In this document: positions 8,729-17,804 of the stretch, one piece after another
Layout: every line of letters begins with the position of its first letter
How positions within the stretch are numbered: the first letter of the stretch is position 1
Assembly: GCA_002928735.1 (NCBI GenBank)
Contig: PERL01000013.1
Coordinates: 38,511 to 102,510 of the forward strand
Origin: Hyphomicrobium sp.
GTDB taxonomy: Bacteria; Pseudomonadota; Alphaproteobacteria; Rhizobiales; Hyphomicrobiaceae
Direction: 5' to 3'
Length of the DNA: 64,000 nt
Notes under the pieces: generated by a model
What the model was told of the DNA's origin: nothing
Database searches by the model: none
What the model saw: the letters and a program-made list of their open reading frames with translations, nothing else
Translations under genes and position numbers: made by a program

Positions 8729-10069
8729 TCAACGGGAGGCCGGGGAGCGCTTGGAGAAATAGGCATTGATGGCGTTGGCGATCGATTTTGCGACCTTTTC
8801 CTGCCAGTCCGCAGCCTGCATCTGGCGCGATTCTTCAGGATTGCTCACATAACCCAATTCAACCAGAACGGAGGGCGCGTGGGTCTGCCGCAGCACCTTG
8901 AAGGCGGCGGCCCGTTCGGGGTCGCGGGATAGTGAGATCTTGGACTTCAGGGAGCGGACGAGGGTGCGAGAGAATTCGGCGGAGAAGTTAGCCGTTTCGC
9001 GCTTCATGAGGTCGATGAGGATATTCTTCACGTCGTCATTCTCTTCGCCCTTGGCGACATCAAGACCGGCGATCAGATCGGATGCGTTTTCCTTCTCGGC
9101 TATGGCGCGGGCTTCGGCATCGGAGGCGCGTTCGGACAAGGTGTAGATGGTCGCGCCCTTGATGGACTGAGCGTAGGTCTGCTCGATGCTGTCGGCATGG
9201 ATCGAGATGAACAAGTCGGCGCCGGCTTTACGCGAGATTTTGAGCCGGTCATTGAGCGAGATGAAGACGTCGCGGGCGCGGGTCATGACGATCTCATAGT
9301 TGCCCGTCTCGGACAGTTGCGCCTGAACACGCTTGGCCACGGCTAGCACAAGGTTTTTCTCCAATAGGTTGTCAGCTCCCACGGCGCCGGGATCGATGCC
9401 TCCGTGGCCGGGATCGATGACGATCACGGGTTTGGACTGAGAGGCTTTGGGCCCGGCGGCGGGGCGCGGTTCGCTAGCTGATTCAACCGGTGCGGAGGGG
9501 GTGCGGCCGCCGCCCGTGCCCTCACCGAAAGCTGCAGTGTCGGTGGGATTTAATTCAATCGTCAACACCACACCTGGGCCGGAGCGGGCCTTGGTCATGG
9601 CAGCTTTAGCGATGGCCACGGGGCCCGCCGTATCAAGCACCATACGGGCTTTGCCCTCATCGAACTGGCCGTAGCGAAATGCTGAGACGAGGCCGCGGGG
9701 GTCGCGGCCGGCGTCGGAGGGGAGTTTGAAGACGACGCCGGGAAGATCGACGATGACGCGATAAGGATTGGCGAGGGTGTAGATCTCGGTGGTGACACCC
9801 CGCGACAGGGTGAGTTGAATGAGCGTGCTTTGGCGGTCGCCTAGAACGTCGACGGCGGTGGCGTTCGAGAGCGATTGGCCCGGGGGGGCTTGGACGGTAG
9901 CGGGATTGCTTTTTTCGACAACGGTTTGGGCGAGTTGTAGAGGTGGGTTCCAGTCATTCGCCGCTGCCCGTGCTAGATGGGGTAGCGCGAGGGCGACCGG
10001 CCACAGGAGGACGGCGGCTAAGTATGCCGCGCGAATCCGGCGCGATCGAATTGGCAGCCCCCCCTGCAT
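8729..10069 (-). CDS. amiC: N-acetylmuramoyl-L-alanine amidase (AmiC-like)
   Basis: 446 residues. An N-terminal signal peptide (basic RSRR, hydrophobic core, cleavage around ARAAA near 36) is followed by an AMIN domain (about 60-165) that targets peptidoglycan or the septum. After a Pro/Ser-rich linker comes the Amidase_3 catalytic domain with the zinc ligands and acid in IDPGHGG near 219, SIHADS near 290 and VELGY near 404. It removes the stem peptide from muramic acid during daughter-cell separation. It is transcribed away from rne across an 838 bp region and stands upstream of mrcA. It lacks LysM repeats. Confidence 0.93.
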   Translation of the reverse strand: MQGGLPIRSRRIRAAYLAAVLLWPVALALPHLARAAANDWNPPLQLAQTVVEKSNPATVQAPPGQSLSNATAVDVLGDRQSTLIQLTLSRGVTTEIYTLANPYRVIVDLPGVVFKLPSDAGRDPRGLVSAFRYGQFDEGKARMVLDTAGPVAIAKAAMTKARSGPGVVLTIELNPTDTAAFGEGTGGGRTPSAPVESASEPRPAAGPKASQSKPVIVIDPGHGGIDPGAVGADNLLEKNLVLAVAKRVQAQLSETGNYEIVMTRARDVFISLNDRLKISRKAGADLFISIHADSIEQTYAQSIKGATIYTLSERASDAEARAIAEKENASDLIAGLDVAKGEENDDVKNILIDLMKRETANFSAEFSRTLVRSLKSKISLSRDPERAAAFKVLRQTHAPSVLVELGYVSNPEESRQMQAADWQEKVAKSIANAINAYFSKRSPASR

Positions 10070-10206
10070 CCTTGGCGCGATATCCCTACGTAAAATTCCA
10101 GAAAAATGTCAGAATCTGCCGCAGCTTAACAAATAATTTGCCGTTGCGCTCCAGGCTGGTGCGTGGATCGGTGGGCAACTGGCGGCGTGTGGTGCGCTGA
10201 ACACTC

Positions 10207-10236
10207 TTGTCACAGGGACCGCGAACCCGTTACACT
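10207..10236 (+). promoter_or_regulatory. Candidate housekeeping promoter for rne
   Basis: TTGTCA (10207-10212, 5 of 6 consensus) and TACACT (10231-10236, 4 of 6) are separated by 18 bp. It points towards rne and lies about 670 bp upstream of its start. No better pair was seen closer to the gene. Confidence 0.45.
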
Positions 10237-10579
10237 TTCTATGCGTTCTGTTTCTCCGCGCCTCGTCGGGGCCGATGGGTAGCGCGCGCCAAACCTTAAG
10301 CCGTTGACCGGACTGTATTTTCTGGTGGCTAGGATTGGGCGGCGGCGTTTCCCGGACGGCGATACGATCAGACGGGTGTTCGCGCGGATCGGCAAAGAAC
10401 TGGAAGAGTTCTCGAGCGGCGGCCCCCTCCGACTTCGGCTGGAGCGGTGCCGGACCCACGGACCTCCAAAGTTTCTTGAACCGAAACGGCCGCGCCGCAA
10501 CGGAACGGACGCGCTTGTCCATCGCCTGCGGCTCGCTCGGGGTCCGATGAAAGGGGGCCCCAGAGCCGCGCCCACCGAA

Positions 10580-10611
10580 GGTGCCTGTCGCCAAAAGCGA
10601 CGCGTGGCGCC
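10580..10611 (+). promoter_or_regulatory. Stem-loop in the rne leader
   Basis: GGTGCC pairs with GGCGCC (one G-U pair) as an outer stem. GTCGC pairs with GCGAC around a CAAAA loop as an inner stem. The two are separated by an asymmetric internal loop (T against GCGT). No T-tract follows, so it is not a terminator. It is a good candidate for an RNase E feedback element. Confidence 0.5.
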
Positions 10612-10907
10612 TAACCCTTTGAACCGCCAACTGGTTTGCGCCTGCGCGCCAGCCGTGGCCAACGTGAATTAGAGAGAATGCGACTTTCGCGTGCAGTCAA
10701 CCCGAACGCCACGACGCTCCTAAGAGCCGATGGCGAGCGCCGCCCGGCTGGCCCAGCCGGAGAGCGCCTGCGCGCTGCCATGCCCCATCACCCGCTTTAT
10801 CCATCAACCCCACCCAAATCGCGCGCCCTTGGCATCCCGATGGCCGAACGAGGCTCAGAGCCTTCGACCGGCCCCATGCCCAGCCGGCGCGCGCAGGAAC
10901 TTGCACC

Positions 10908-13900
10908 ATGTCCAACAACAAGATGCTCATCGACGCGACGCATCCGGAGGAGACCCGGGTCGTCGTTCTGCGTGACGGCCGCGTAGAGGAATTCGATTAC
11001 GAAAGTGCCGCGCGCAAACTGCTGCGCGGCAATATCTATCTCGCCAAGGTGACGCGCGTGGAGCCGTCGCTACAGGCCGCTTTCGTCGACTACGGCGGGA
11101 ACCGGCACGGCTTCCTCGCCTTCAATGAAATTCATCCCGACTACTACCAGATCCCGATGGCCGACCGGCAGGCGCTTCTCGACGAAGAAGCCGCTGCCGA
11201 GGCTGCGGAAGAGGCAGCAGCCGACGCCCACGCCGAGCGGATGGCCCGGCGGCGGCAGCGGGGCGGTCAGGGCGGCGGACGCCGCGCGGGGCCCGTGCCC
11301 GGCGCCGGGGATCAACCTTCTCTCGGCGGCGATCAGGACGATGGGCACGAGCTCGCGGCTCATGACCACGACCATGATCATCACGAACACGATCATCAGG
11401 ACGACGGGCATCATGACGATGCGCGGGGCGAGCGTTCGAATCTCGACGATCATGACGACGGTCACGGCGACGACGGCCATACGGTGCGTGCCCACGACGT
11501 GCATGGCGCCGACGATGTGATGTCGGAAGATCTGCCGGAGCCGGAAGTGGTCGGTGGGTTCGACCCCGCGCACGATCAGGACCTGTCGGATCCTGGCGAT
11601 CTGGAAGGCGACGATCTGGACGACGAGGGAGCCGACGACGACGGCCATTCGGACGCGCCCGCGCCGATCGGTCTGGTCGAGAACGAAACGGTCGAAGTTG
11701 TCGCCGCGCCGCCTGCGGAACCGGAAACGGTGGAAACGGGATCGGAAGACGCGCTGGAAGAATTGCCGTCGCGGCCGCGCCGCCGGCCCCGGTCGTACAA
11801 AATTCAGGAAGTGATCAAGCGGCGCCAGGTGATCCTGGTGCAGGTCGTTAAAGAAGAGCGGGGCAACAAGGGCGCGGCGCTGACCACCTATCTGTCGCTG
11901 GCCGGCCGCTACACCGTTCTGATGCCGAACACGGCGCGCGGGGGCGGGATCAGCCGCAAGATCACAAATCCCCAGGACCGCAAGCGCCTGAAGGCGATTG
12001 CCGCCGAACTCGACGTGCCGGAAGGTATGGGGCTGATCATCCGCACGGCGGGTGCGGCGCGCACGCAGCAGGAAATCAAGCGCGACTACGAATATCTGCT
12101 GCGGCTGTGGGAGAGCGTGCGCGACCTCACGTTGCAGTCGACGGCGCCGAGTCTCGTTTACGAGGAAGGCAACCTGATCAAGCGCTCTATCCGCGACCTC
12201 TACAATAAGGACGTGGAAGAGGTGATCGTGGCCGGCGATGTGGCGCACGGCGAAGCGCGCGACTTCATGCGCATGCTGATGCCGAGCCACGCCAAGAACG
12301 TGCTGCTGCATTCCTCGCCCGAACCGCTGTTCAACAAGTATGGCATCGAGCGGCAGCTGAATGCGATGTTCAGCCCGTTCGTGACGCTGAAGTCGGGCGG
12401 CTACCTTGTCATCAACCAGACGGAAGCCCTGGTTGCCGTCGACGTGAACTCGGGCAAGTCGACGCGCGAATTCTCGATCGAGGAGACGGCGTACAATACC
12501 AATCTCGAGGCCGCCGACGAGATCGCGCGCCAGTTGAAGCTGCGCGATTTGGCCGGCCTCATCGTCATCGACTTCATCGACATGGAGGAGAAGCGCAACA
12601 ACCGCTCGGTGGAGCGGCGTCTCAAGGACGCGCTGCGCTTCGACCGGGCCCGCATCCAGCTGGGGCGGATTTCGCACTTCGGCCTCATGGAAATGTCGCG
12701 GCAGCGGTTGCGGACGGGCGTGCTCGAAGGCTCGACGTCGCAGTGCCCGCACTGCCAGGGGACAGGCATCATCCGGTCGACGGAGAGCGTCGCGCTGGCC
12801 GTGTTGCGCGGTATCGAAGACGGGCTGATGGGAGGACTTCCTTCCTCGCTTATTGCCACCACGACGGCGCAGGTGGCTCTTTATATTCTGAACAACAAGC
12901 GCAAGTTCATCACCGAGCTTGAAGCGCACCACGGGATCTCGATCACCGTCCAGGCCAGCGACAAGCTGCAAGGGGCGAACTTCACGATCGAAAAGACCCA
13001 GGCGCGGACCGATGTGGCGCCGCGCCGCGCCGAACGGACAGCCGTCAACATGGACTGGGGCTTCGACGGCGAAGACGATGCTGGGCACGCCGATGGTGAG
13101 GATGAACGTCCAGCGGTATCGGATGGCGTCCGGTTCATCGGCGAGAGCGAGGATGACGAGGCCGAGGCCGATCGCCCGCGGGCCCGTGAGGGACGTGGTG
13201 GACGTGAGGGTCGCGGGGAGCAACGCGAGGGCCGGGGTGAAGGCCGCGGTGAAAGCCGGGGCGAGGGCCGTGAGGCTCGGGACGGTGACGATGGCAACCG
13301 TGGCCGCCGCCGGCGCCGGCGCCGTGGCCGCCGCGGTGGCGAGCGCAATGAGCGTGGCGAAGGGCGCGGGAGTGATCGTCCCGAAATCCGTACCGCGGTG
13401 AACGGGTCCGAATTCAGCGGACCGGAGCTCGACGACGCTGAGGATGGCGAGGACTTCGGTCCGGAGGTCATCGGCGGTGACGCGGACCTCATCGGAACGG
13501 TTGGCGACGACGGGATCGACAACGGCCGTGTTCCGTCACAAGCAGGCGAGGGTGGACGCGATGGCGACCGGGGCGGACGCCGCCGGCGCCGGGGGCGTCG
13601 TGGCGGCCGGCGTGGTCGTGGCCGCGAGCGCGATCAAGCTGGTGGCGAACAGGCTGGCAGCGAGCTTGGTGGGTCCGACGAGGCCACCGGCTATGCGGCG
13701 CGCCCGCACGTGACGGAAGACTTTGTCGACGATTTTGCGGGACCGGCCGGTGTGGATACCGATCCGGAACCTCAAGCGGCCGAACCGGCCAGCGCGCGGC
13801 TCCCCGTGTTTGAGGAACCGCGCCGTCCTGAGCGGGAGCGAGCAGCTGCCGCAGAACGGCGTGAGCCCGTTGACCGTCACGCCGAACCGGCTGTCGAAGC

Positions 13901-14057
13901 CGAACCAGCGCCGCGCCGGCGCGTGTCGGAACCGGTGGCGAGCGAACCTAAACTCGAACGCGTTGTCGTGTCCCCCGATCAGGTGGAAGCGGCCGCTGAC
14001 ACGGCTGCAGAACAGCCCGCGCGCAAGGGGTGGTGGCAGCGCCGTTTAGGCGGCTAG
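10908..14057 (+). CDS. rne: Ribonuclease E with a His/Asp-rich S1-domain insertion
   Basis: 1049 residues. RNase E starts mRNA decay and rRNA/tRNA maturation and scaffolds the degradosome. The catalytic half has a split S1 domain (GNRHGFL near 65; KEERGNKGAALTTYLSL near 310), the 5'-sensor/DNase I-like part with catalytic Asp in VAVDVNSGKS and in LIVIDFIDM, and the zinc link CPHC near 615. Between the two S1 halves sits an insertion of about 200 residues with roughly 17 His among many Asp (about 142-250). The C-terminal 350 residues are low-complexity, with Arg/Gly-rich blocks that probably bind RNA. AGGA lies 9 nt before ATG. A strong terminator follows at 14096. Confidence 0.96.
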   Translation: MSNNKMLIDATHPEETRVVVLRDGRVEEFDYESAARKLLRGNIYLAKVTRVEPSLQAAFVDYGGNRHGFLAFNEIHPDYYQIPMADRQALLDEEAAAEAAEEAAADAHAERMARRRQRGGQGGGRRAGPVPGAGDQPSLGGDQDDGHELAAHDHDHDHHEHDHQDDGHHDDARGERSNLDDHDDGHGDDGHTVRAHDVHGADDVMSEDLPEPEVVGGFDPAHDQDLSDPGDLEGDDLDDEGADDDGHSDAPAPIGLVENETVEVVAAPPAEPETVETGSEDALEELPSRPRRRPRSYKIQEVIKRRQVILVQVVKEERGNKGAALTTYLSLAGRYTVLMPNTARGGGISRKITNPQDRKRLKAIAAELDVPEGMGLIIRTAGAARTQQEIKRDYEYLLRLWESVRDLTLQSTAPSLVYEEGNLIKRSIRDLYNKDVEEVIVAGDVAHGEARDFMRMLMPSHAKNVLLHSSPEPLFNKYGIERQLNAMFSPFVTLKSGGYLVINQTEALVAVDVNSGKSTREFSIEETAYNTNLEAADEIARQLKLRDLAGLIVIDFIDMEEKRNNRSVERRLKDALRFDRARIQLGRISHFGLMEMSRQRLRTGVLEGSTSQCPHCQGTGIIRSTESVALAVLRGIEDGLMGGLPSSLIATTTAQVALYILNNKRKFITELEAHHGISITVQASDKLQGANFTIEKTQARTDVAPRRAERTAVNMDWGFDGEDDAGHADGEDERPAVSDGVRFIGESEDDEAEADRPRAREGRGGREGRGEQREGRGEGRGESRGEGREARDGDDGNRGRRRRRRRGRRGGERNERGEGRGSDRPEIRTAVNGSEFSGPELDDAEDGEDFGPEVIGGDADLIGTVGDDGIDNGRVPSQAGEGGRDGDRGGRRRRRGRRGGRRGRGRERDQAGGEQAGSELGGSDEATGYAARPHVTEDFVDDFAGPAGVDTDPEPQAAEPASARLPVFEEPRRPERERAAAAERREPVDRHAEPAVEAEPAPRRRVSEPVASEPKLERVVVSPDQVEAAADTAAEQPARKGWWQRRLGG

Positions 14058-14095
14058 GTTAACCTGTCACACCCGCCAAGATTGAATTTTGCGAG

Positions 14096-14123
14096 AAAGC
14101 CGGGCCTTTAGCCCGGCTTTTTT
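14096..14123 (+). terminator. Rho-independent terminator of rne
   Basis: AAAGCCGGGC and GCCCGGCTTT pair around a CTTTA loop, followed by a run of six T in total. It lies 39 bp after the rne stop. Confidence 0.93.
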
Positions 14124-14473
14124 CGTTGCGAATCAACATGCCTCACCGCTCCGCGCTGCAATTTTTGGCAGTCGGCGCACGTGGTCGCACCACGGCCCGG
14201 GCGGGTTCTAGCCGTCAAATTTTCACCATAAGGTCCCGGCTGTTGGAGCGTGCCTGACAGTGTTCGCACTCGGTGTGCAGCGCAACAGGCCAATGCCACC
14301 CGAGGGAGAGCACAGTCGAGCTTGAGATGAATGACAGGTCAGGCGGTTTTAGATGGCCGCTGGATACTGGAACTTCTCAGACTCAACTTCAGAGAACAGC
14401 AAAAGCTGTCACCGTGATCTCCCGAATGCCGTAGGACCGGCGCATGTCTGACGATAAAAAAATTGGAGTACAC
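14124..14473 (+). other. 350 bp intergenic region
   Basis: No gene or RNA recognised. It should contain the promoter of the M15-type peptidase gene, but no convincing -35/-10 pair with 16-18 bp spacing was found. A 63-codon minus-strand frame at 14108-14299 has no ribosome binding site and overlaps the rne terminator, so I do not count it as a gene. Confidence 0.5.
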
Positions 14474-15052
14474 ATGAGCACTCGTTTTCTTTCGATTGTC
14501 GCCGCGCTTGGAAGCCTCGTCGCACTGTCGGCGACGTCCGCAGTCGCAGCACCCCATCCGGACAGCAACTCGGCGTCGGCCAGCCGGCCGTCGGTCGCCA
14601 AGAACTACACGGTGAAGTCGAACAAGCGCTATGCATACAAAGCCAAGCGCTCGCGTTCGGCGAAGTACGGCAAGTCGCGCCGCTACGCCGGTAAGAAGGG
14701 CCTCAAGTCGCGCTCCTTCACCAACTACGCTTCGGGCGGCACGTCGCGCTCGTGCTTGCAGCCGCAGGCCCGAGCCCTGCTCAACCGAATCGAAAGCCAG
14801 TTCGGCGCCGTGTCGATCGTCTCGACCTGCCGTCCCGGCGCGGTCATTGCCACCAGTGGCAAGCCGTCGAAGCACCGCTATGGTCTGGCCATCGACTTTG
14901 ACGCCGGCAGCCGCAAGGGCGCCATCGTCAACTGGCTGATCAAGAACCACCACTCGGGTGGCACGATGACCTATCGCGGCATGGGCCATATCCATGTCGA
15001 CATCGGACACCGCTTCGTCTCGCTCGGCGCCAATAGCGGCCGCCGCGGTTAA
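14474..15052 (+). CDS. Secreted peptidase M15A/DUF882-like protein
   Basis: 192 residues from ATG 14474, which has GGAG 5 nt upstream. An upstream ATG at 14444 has no such site. A signal peptide ends near ATSAVAA (about 27). A basic linker rich in Lys, Arg, Ser and Tyr (about 35-90) may bind cell wall or RNA. The C-terminal domain contains KHRYGLAIDFD and GHIHVDIG, which match the zinc-binding His/Asp/His pattern of M15 D,D-carboxypeptidase-like enzymes, and a pair of Cys (RSCLQPQ, STCRPG) that could form a disulfide. Likely a periplasmic peptidoglycan hydrolase; substrate not known. Its own promoter and terminator make it monocistronic. Confidence 0.8.
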   Translation: MSTRFLSIVAALGSLVALSATSAVAAPHPDSNSASASRPSVAKNYTVKSNKRYAYKAKRSRSAKYGKSRRYAGKKGLKSRSFTNYASGGTSRSCLQPQARALLNRIESQFGAVSIVSTCRPGAVIATSGKPSKHRYGLAIDFDAGSRKGAIVNWLIKNHHSGGTMTYRGMGHIHVDIGHRFVSLGANSGRRG

Positions 15053-15077
15053 ACGACGAGTTGCCCATTCCGAAAGC

Positions 15078-15115
15078 GGGGGAGATGGCCCACAGCCATT
15101 TCCCCCTTTCTCTTT
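15078..15115 (+). terminator. Rho-independent terminator
   Basis: GGGGGAGATGGC pairs with GCCATTTCCCCC (one G-T pair) around CCACA, followed by TTTCTCTTTT. It ends the M15-type peptidase transcript. Confidence 0.85.
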
Positions 15116-15250
15116 TGCAGACCGCCGGTCGCCCCTCGCGCTTCGTCCGGCGCTTGACTATCTATGAGCGGCGGGGCCGAAATGGCGCCCGTTCGGCATG
15201 TGGGTTGGGCCTGCCGACATTTGGGCTCATTTGTGGGCGATCGGTTGGGC

Positions 15251-16681
15251 ATGAGCGAAGGATTTCCGACACTTGACCGTGTGCTGAGGGGCTTTGGCTT
15301 CCGGGCGCGGCCGGCCAGGATATGGCGGGCGATGGCGGTTGCGGCGCTTGTCGGGCTGACGCCCGTTGCGGCGGCGGCGCAAGGACTTCCCCTTATCCGG
15401 GATACGGAGATCGAGAACCTTCTCAACGACTATGCGCGGCCGATCTTCAAGGCCGCGAACTTGGGCAGTGGCCGGGTCGCCGTCCGCATCGTCAACAACG
15501 AGAACTTCAACGCCTTCGTGGTGGATGGGCGAAACGTCTTCATCCACACCGGCGCACTGATGCAGGCGCAGACGCCCAATGAAGTGATTGGCGTACTGGC
15601 GCATGAGGCCGGGCACATTGCGGGCGGTCACATGGCGGCGCTGCGGGCTCGGATTGCAAAAGACCAGACGCGGGCGCTGATTGCGCAGATTCTCGGTATT
15701 GGCCTGATGGTTGCGGGTGGCGTTTCGGGCGGTGACAGCGGCCGGGATCTCGGTGGGGCGGGCCAGAGCGTTCTTTACGGCGGTAACGAACTCATCATGC
15801 GCGGGCTGACCGCGGAGCGGCGCTCGCAGGAGTCGGCGGCGGATCAGGCCGGGCTCAGCTATTTGAACACGACCGGACAGTCGGGCCGGGGCATGCTTGC
15901 CACCTTCGAGCGGTTCGCGGGCCAGGAACTGTTCTCCGATCAGAACCGCGATCCGTTCGCCCGGACCCATCCCGTCGCCACCGACCGTCTGGCGCGCTTG
16001 CGACAGTTGGTCGAAAGCAGTCCCTATTTCGCAACGGCCGATACGCAGGAGTTGCAATTCCGGCACGACATGATGCGGGCCAAGCTGTCGGGCTACATCG
16101 AGAATCCGCAGACCGTGTTCAATCGGTATTCGGCCGCCGATCAGAGCCTGCCCGCGCGGTATGCACGCACTGTGGCGCGGTTCCGGATGGGCGGCGGCGG
16201 CGGACTGGAATCAGCGCTTGCGGAGGCGGACCAGCTGATCAAGTCCCAACCGCAGAACCCCTACTTCTATGAGCTCAAGGCGGATTTCCTGCAAAAGAGC
16301 GGGCGTTTTTCCGAGTCAATCCCGCCACTGCGGAAGGCCTTGCAGCTGGCCGGGGGCGAAGCGCCCCTGATCGCGGTCCAATTGGCGCAAAGCATGGTGC
16401 AGTCCAAGCAACCGAAATTGCTTGATGAGGCGATTACTCTGCTGCGCAAGGCGATCACGCGTGAAGGTGAAAACGCCATGGCGTTCAACATGCTGGGGCA
16501 GGCCTATTACGATAAAGGCCTGATCCCGCAAGCGGAGTTGGCCCGCGCCCAGGGGCTCTTTTACTTCGGTGCGATCAAGCAGGCGCAGGAATTCGCCAAG
16601 CGTGCGCAAAGCGCCCTCAAGCCCGGCAGTCCGGAATGGGTGAAGGCGGACGATATCGTCAACTACAAGCCGCAGACCTGA
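15251..16681 (+). CDS. M48-family periplasmic metalloprotease with TPR domain (BepA/YfgC-like)
   Basis: About 476 residues if it starts at ATG 15251; an upstream start at 15164 is possible. A signal peptide ends near VAAAAQ. The protease domain has the zinc motif HEAGH (VLAHEAGHIAGGH) and a downstream Glu in ERRSQESAADQAG. The C-terminal third contains several TPR-like helices (for example FLQKSGRFSESIPPLRKAL). BepA-type proteins check outer-membrane protein assembly and degrade stalled barrel proteins in the periplasm. A DsbA-like gene follows 72 bp downstream on the same strand, which fits an envelope-quality-control role. Confidence 0.9.
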   Translation: MSEGFPTLDRVLRGFGFRARPARIWRAMAVAALVGLTPVAAAAQGLPLIRDTEIENLLNDYARPIFKAANLGSGRVAVRIVNNENFNAFVVDGRNVFIHTGALMQAQTPNEVIGVLAHEAGHIAGGHMAALRARIAKDQTRALIAQILGIGLMVAGGVSGGDSGRDLGGAGQSVLYGGNELIMRGLTAERRSQESAADQAGLSYLNTTGQSGRGMLATFERFAGQELFSDQNRDPFARTHPVATDRLARLRQLVESSPYFATADTQELQFRHDMMRAKLSGYIENPQTVFNRYSAADQSLPARYARTVARFRMGGGGGLESALAEADQLIKSQPQNPYFYELKADFLQKSGRFSESIPPLRKALQLAGGEAPLIAVQLAQSMVQSKQPKLLDEAITLLRKAITREGENAMAFNMLGQAYYDKGLIPQAELARAQGLFYFGAIKQAQEFAKRAQSALKPGSPEWVKADDIVNYKPQT

Positions 16682-16753
16682 TATGAGGCTGCGATCCCGT
16701 CTCCTGGCCGCGGCCTTGGCCCAGCTTCAATCTTCAACCATGAGTTTACTTCA

Positions 16754-17581
16754 ATGACCGAACCGACCTCCGATATGACCAAGACACGTCCGTCGCGATG
16801 GACGATTGCCGCGCTTGGCGGGGCGTTGGCGCTTTCCGGCGCGTTTCTCCTGACGGGTCCGTTCCGGTCGCATAGCAATGCCGCCGATACGTCGATGTTC
16901 AACGACGCGCAGAAGCGCGGCATCGAACAGATCATGAAGGATTATCTACTGCAGAACCCGCAGGTTCTCGTCGAAGTGCAGACCGCGCTCGAGCAGAAGA
17001 TGGCCAAGGAAGAGGCCGAGCGGACCAAAGCGCTGGTCGCGGACAACGCGAAGGAGATTTACCGGCATCCGGATGCGCCGGTGGCCGGCAATCCAAACGG
17101 CGACATCACTGTGGTCGAATTCTTCGATTACAATTGCGGTTACTGCAAACGCGGCTTCCACAACATTCGCGAGTTGATCGAGAAGGATAAGAACGTCCGG
17201 GTCGTGTTCAAGGAACTGCCGATCCTGAGCAAGGATTCAGAGGACGCGGCGAAGATCGCTTTGGCGGCGCGGGCACAGGGCAAGTACTGGGAACTCCATC
17301 AGGCGATGATCGAGAGCAAGGGCCGCGTGACGGAGGCTGCTGCGCTGGAGATGGCTGGCAAACTTGGTCTCGACGTTGAGAAGCTCAAAGCCGACAAGGA
17401 TGGCGAAGCGGTGAAGGGTGAGTTGGCGCGGGTTGAGGCGCTGGCACGCAAGATGGGCATTTCGGGCACGCCGCATTTTCTTGTCGGCAGCGACGCCATC
17501 GGCGGGGCGCCGGAAGACCTTCTGGATCAGCTGACCCAGAAGATTGCGACGTTGCGCCAGACGGGTTGCGCCTACTGCTAA
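16754..17581 (+). CDS. DsbA-family thiol:disulfide oxidoreductase (Com1-like)
   Basis: 275 residues. An N-terminal membrane anchor or signal (about 16-38) is followed by a helical extension (about 55-105) typical of Com1-type DsbA proteins. The thioredoxin fold has the active site CGYC near 127-130 and the cis-Pro loop in SGTPHFLVG. It should oxidise or isomerise cysteines in the periplasm. The protein ends with a second CxxC (CAYC) at its extreme C-terminus, which is unusual. The preceding M48 protease gene is on the same strand. ATG 16775 is an alternative start. Confidence 0.9.
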   Translation: MTEPTSDMTKTRPSRWTIAALGGALALSGAFLLTGPFRSHSNAADTSMFNDAQKRGIEQIMKDYLLQNPQVLVEVQTALEQKMAKEEAERTKALVADNAKEIYRHPDAPVAGNPNGDITVVEFFDYNCGYCKRGFHNIRELIEKDKNVRVVFKELPILSKDSEDAAKIALAARAQGKYWELHQAMIESKGRVTEAAALEMAGKLGLDVEKLKADKDGEAVKGELARVEALARKMGISGTPHFLVGSDAIGGAPEDLLDQLTQKIATLRQTGCAYC

Positions 17582-17804
17582 GCCGGCCGGATTGCGGTGA
17601 TTTTGCCTATTCGCGCAAAGTTTTGGCGTATCAGACTATTTTCCCACCGCTGCGTTGGCGAACGCGGCGGTGGAACTCTTTCGTCGCCTTGGGAAAGCTG
17701 CTAGACCCCCGGGTTGTACGGGAGAGGCGTGCGGAACTGCGGCAGTCGGCCGGGGTTCGCGGTATGTCTGGTCCCGTGCCCCCGCAAGCCGCCTTACCGG
17801 TCCC

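Larger units (their letters stand above)
10070..10907 (+). other. 838 bp divergent intergenic region: amiC promoter side and long rne leader
   Basis: No convincing gene is present. Short open frames here have no ribosome binding site or family signature. The left 130 bp is AT-richer and should hold the amiC promoter, which I could not pinpoint. A plus-strand promoter candidate at 10207-10236 implies a 5' untranslated leader of about 660 nt for rne. That leader is GC-rich and holds clear stem-loops at 10580-10611 and 10744-10760 (CCGGCT, loop GGCCC, AGCCGG). RNase E is known to control its own mRNA through leader hairpins in E. coli. The same role here is inference. Confidence 0.6.

Noticed and set aside
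10125..10140. TTAA-N7-TTTG near amiC as a CtrA site
   Set aside because: Only the first half fits; AT-rich promoter DNA gives such matches often.
10109..10672. Open frames of 122-173 codons in the rne leader
   Set aside because: Arg/Pro-rich, no ribosome binding sites, cross the promoter and hairpins; better explained as untranslated leader.
11070..13223. 717-codon open frame antisense to rne
   Set aside because: It mirrors a conserved RNase E gene; its composition (Arg/His/Val-rich, no motif) is what GC-rich antisense frames give.
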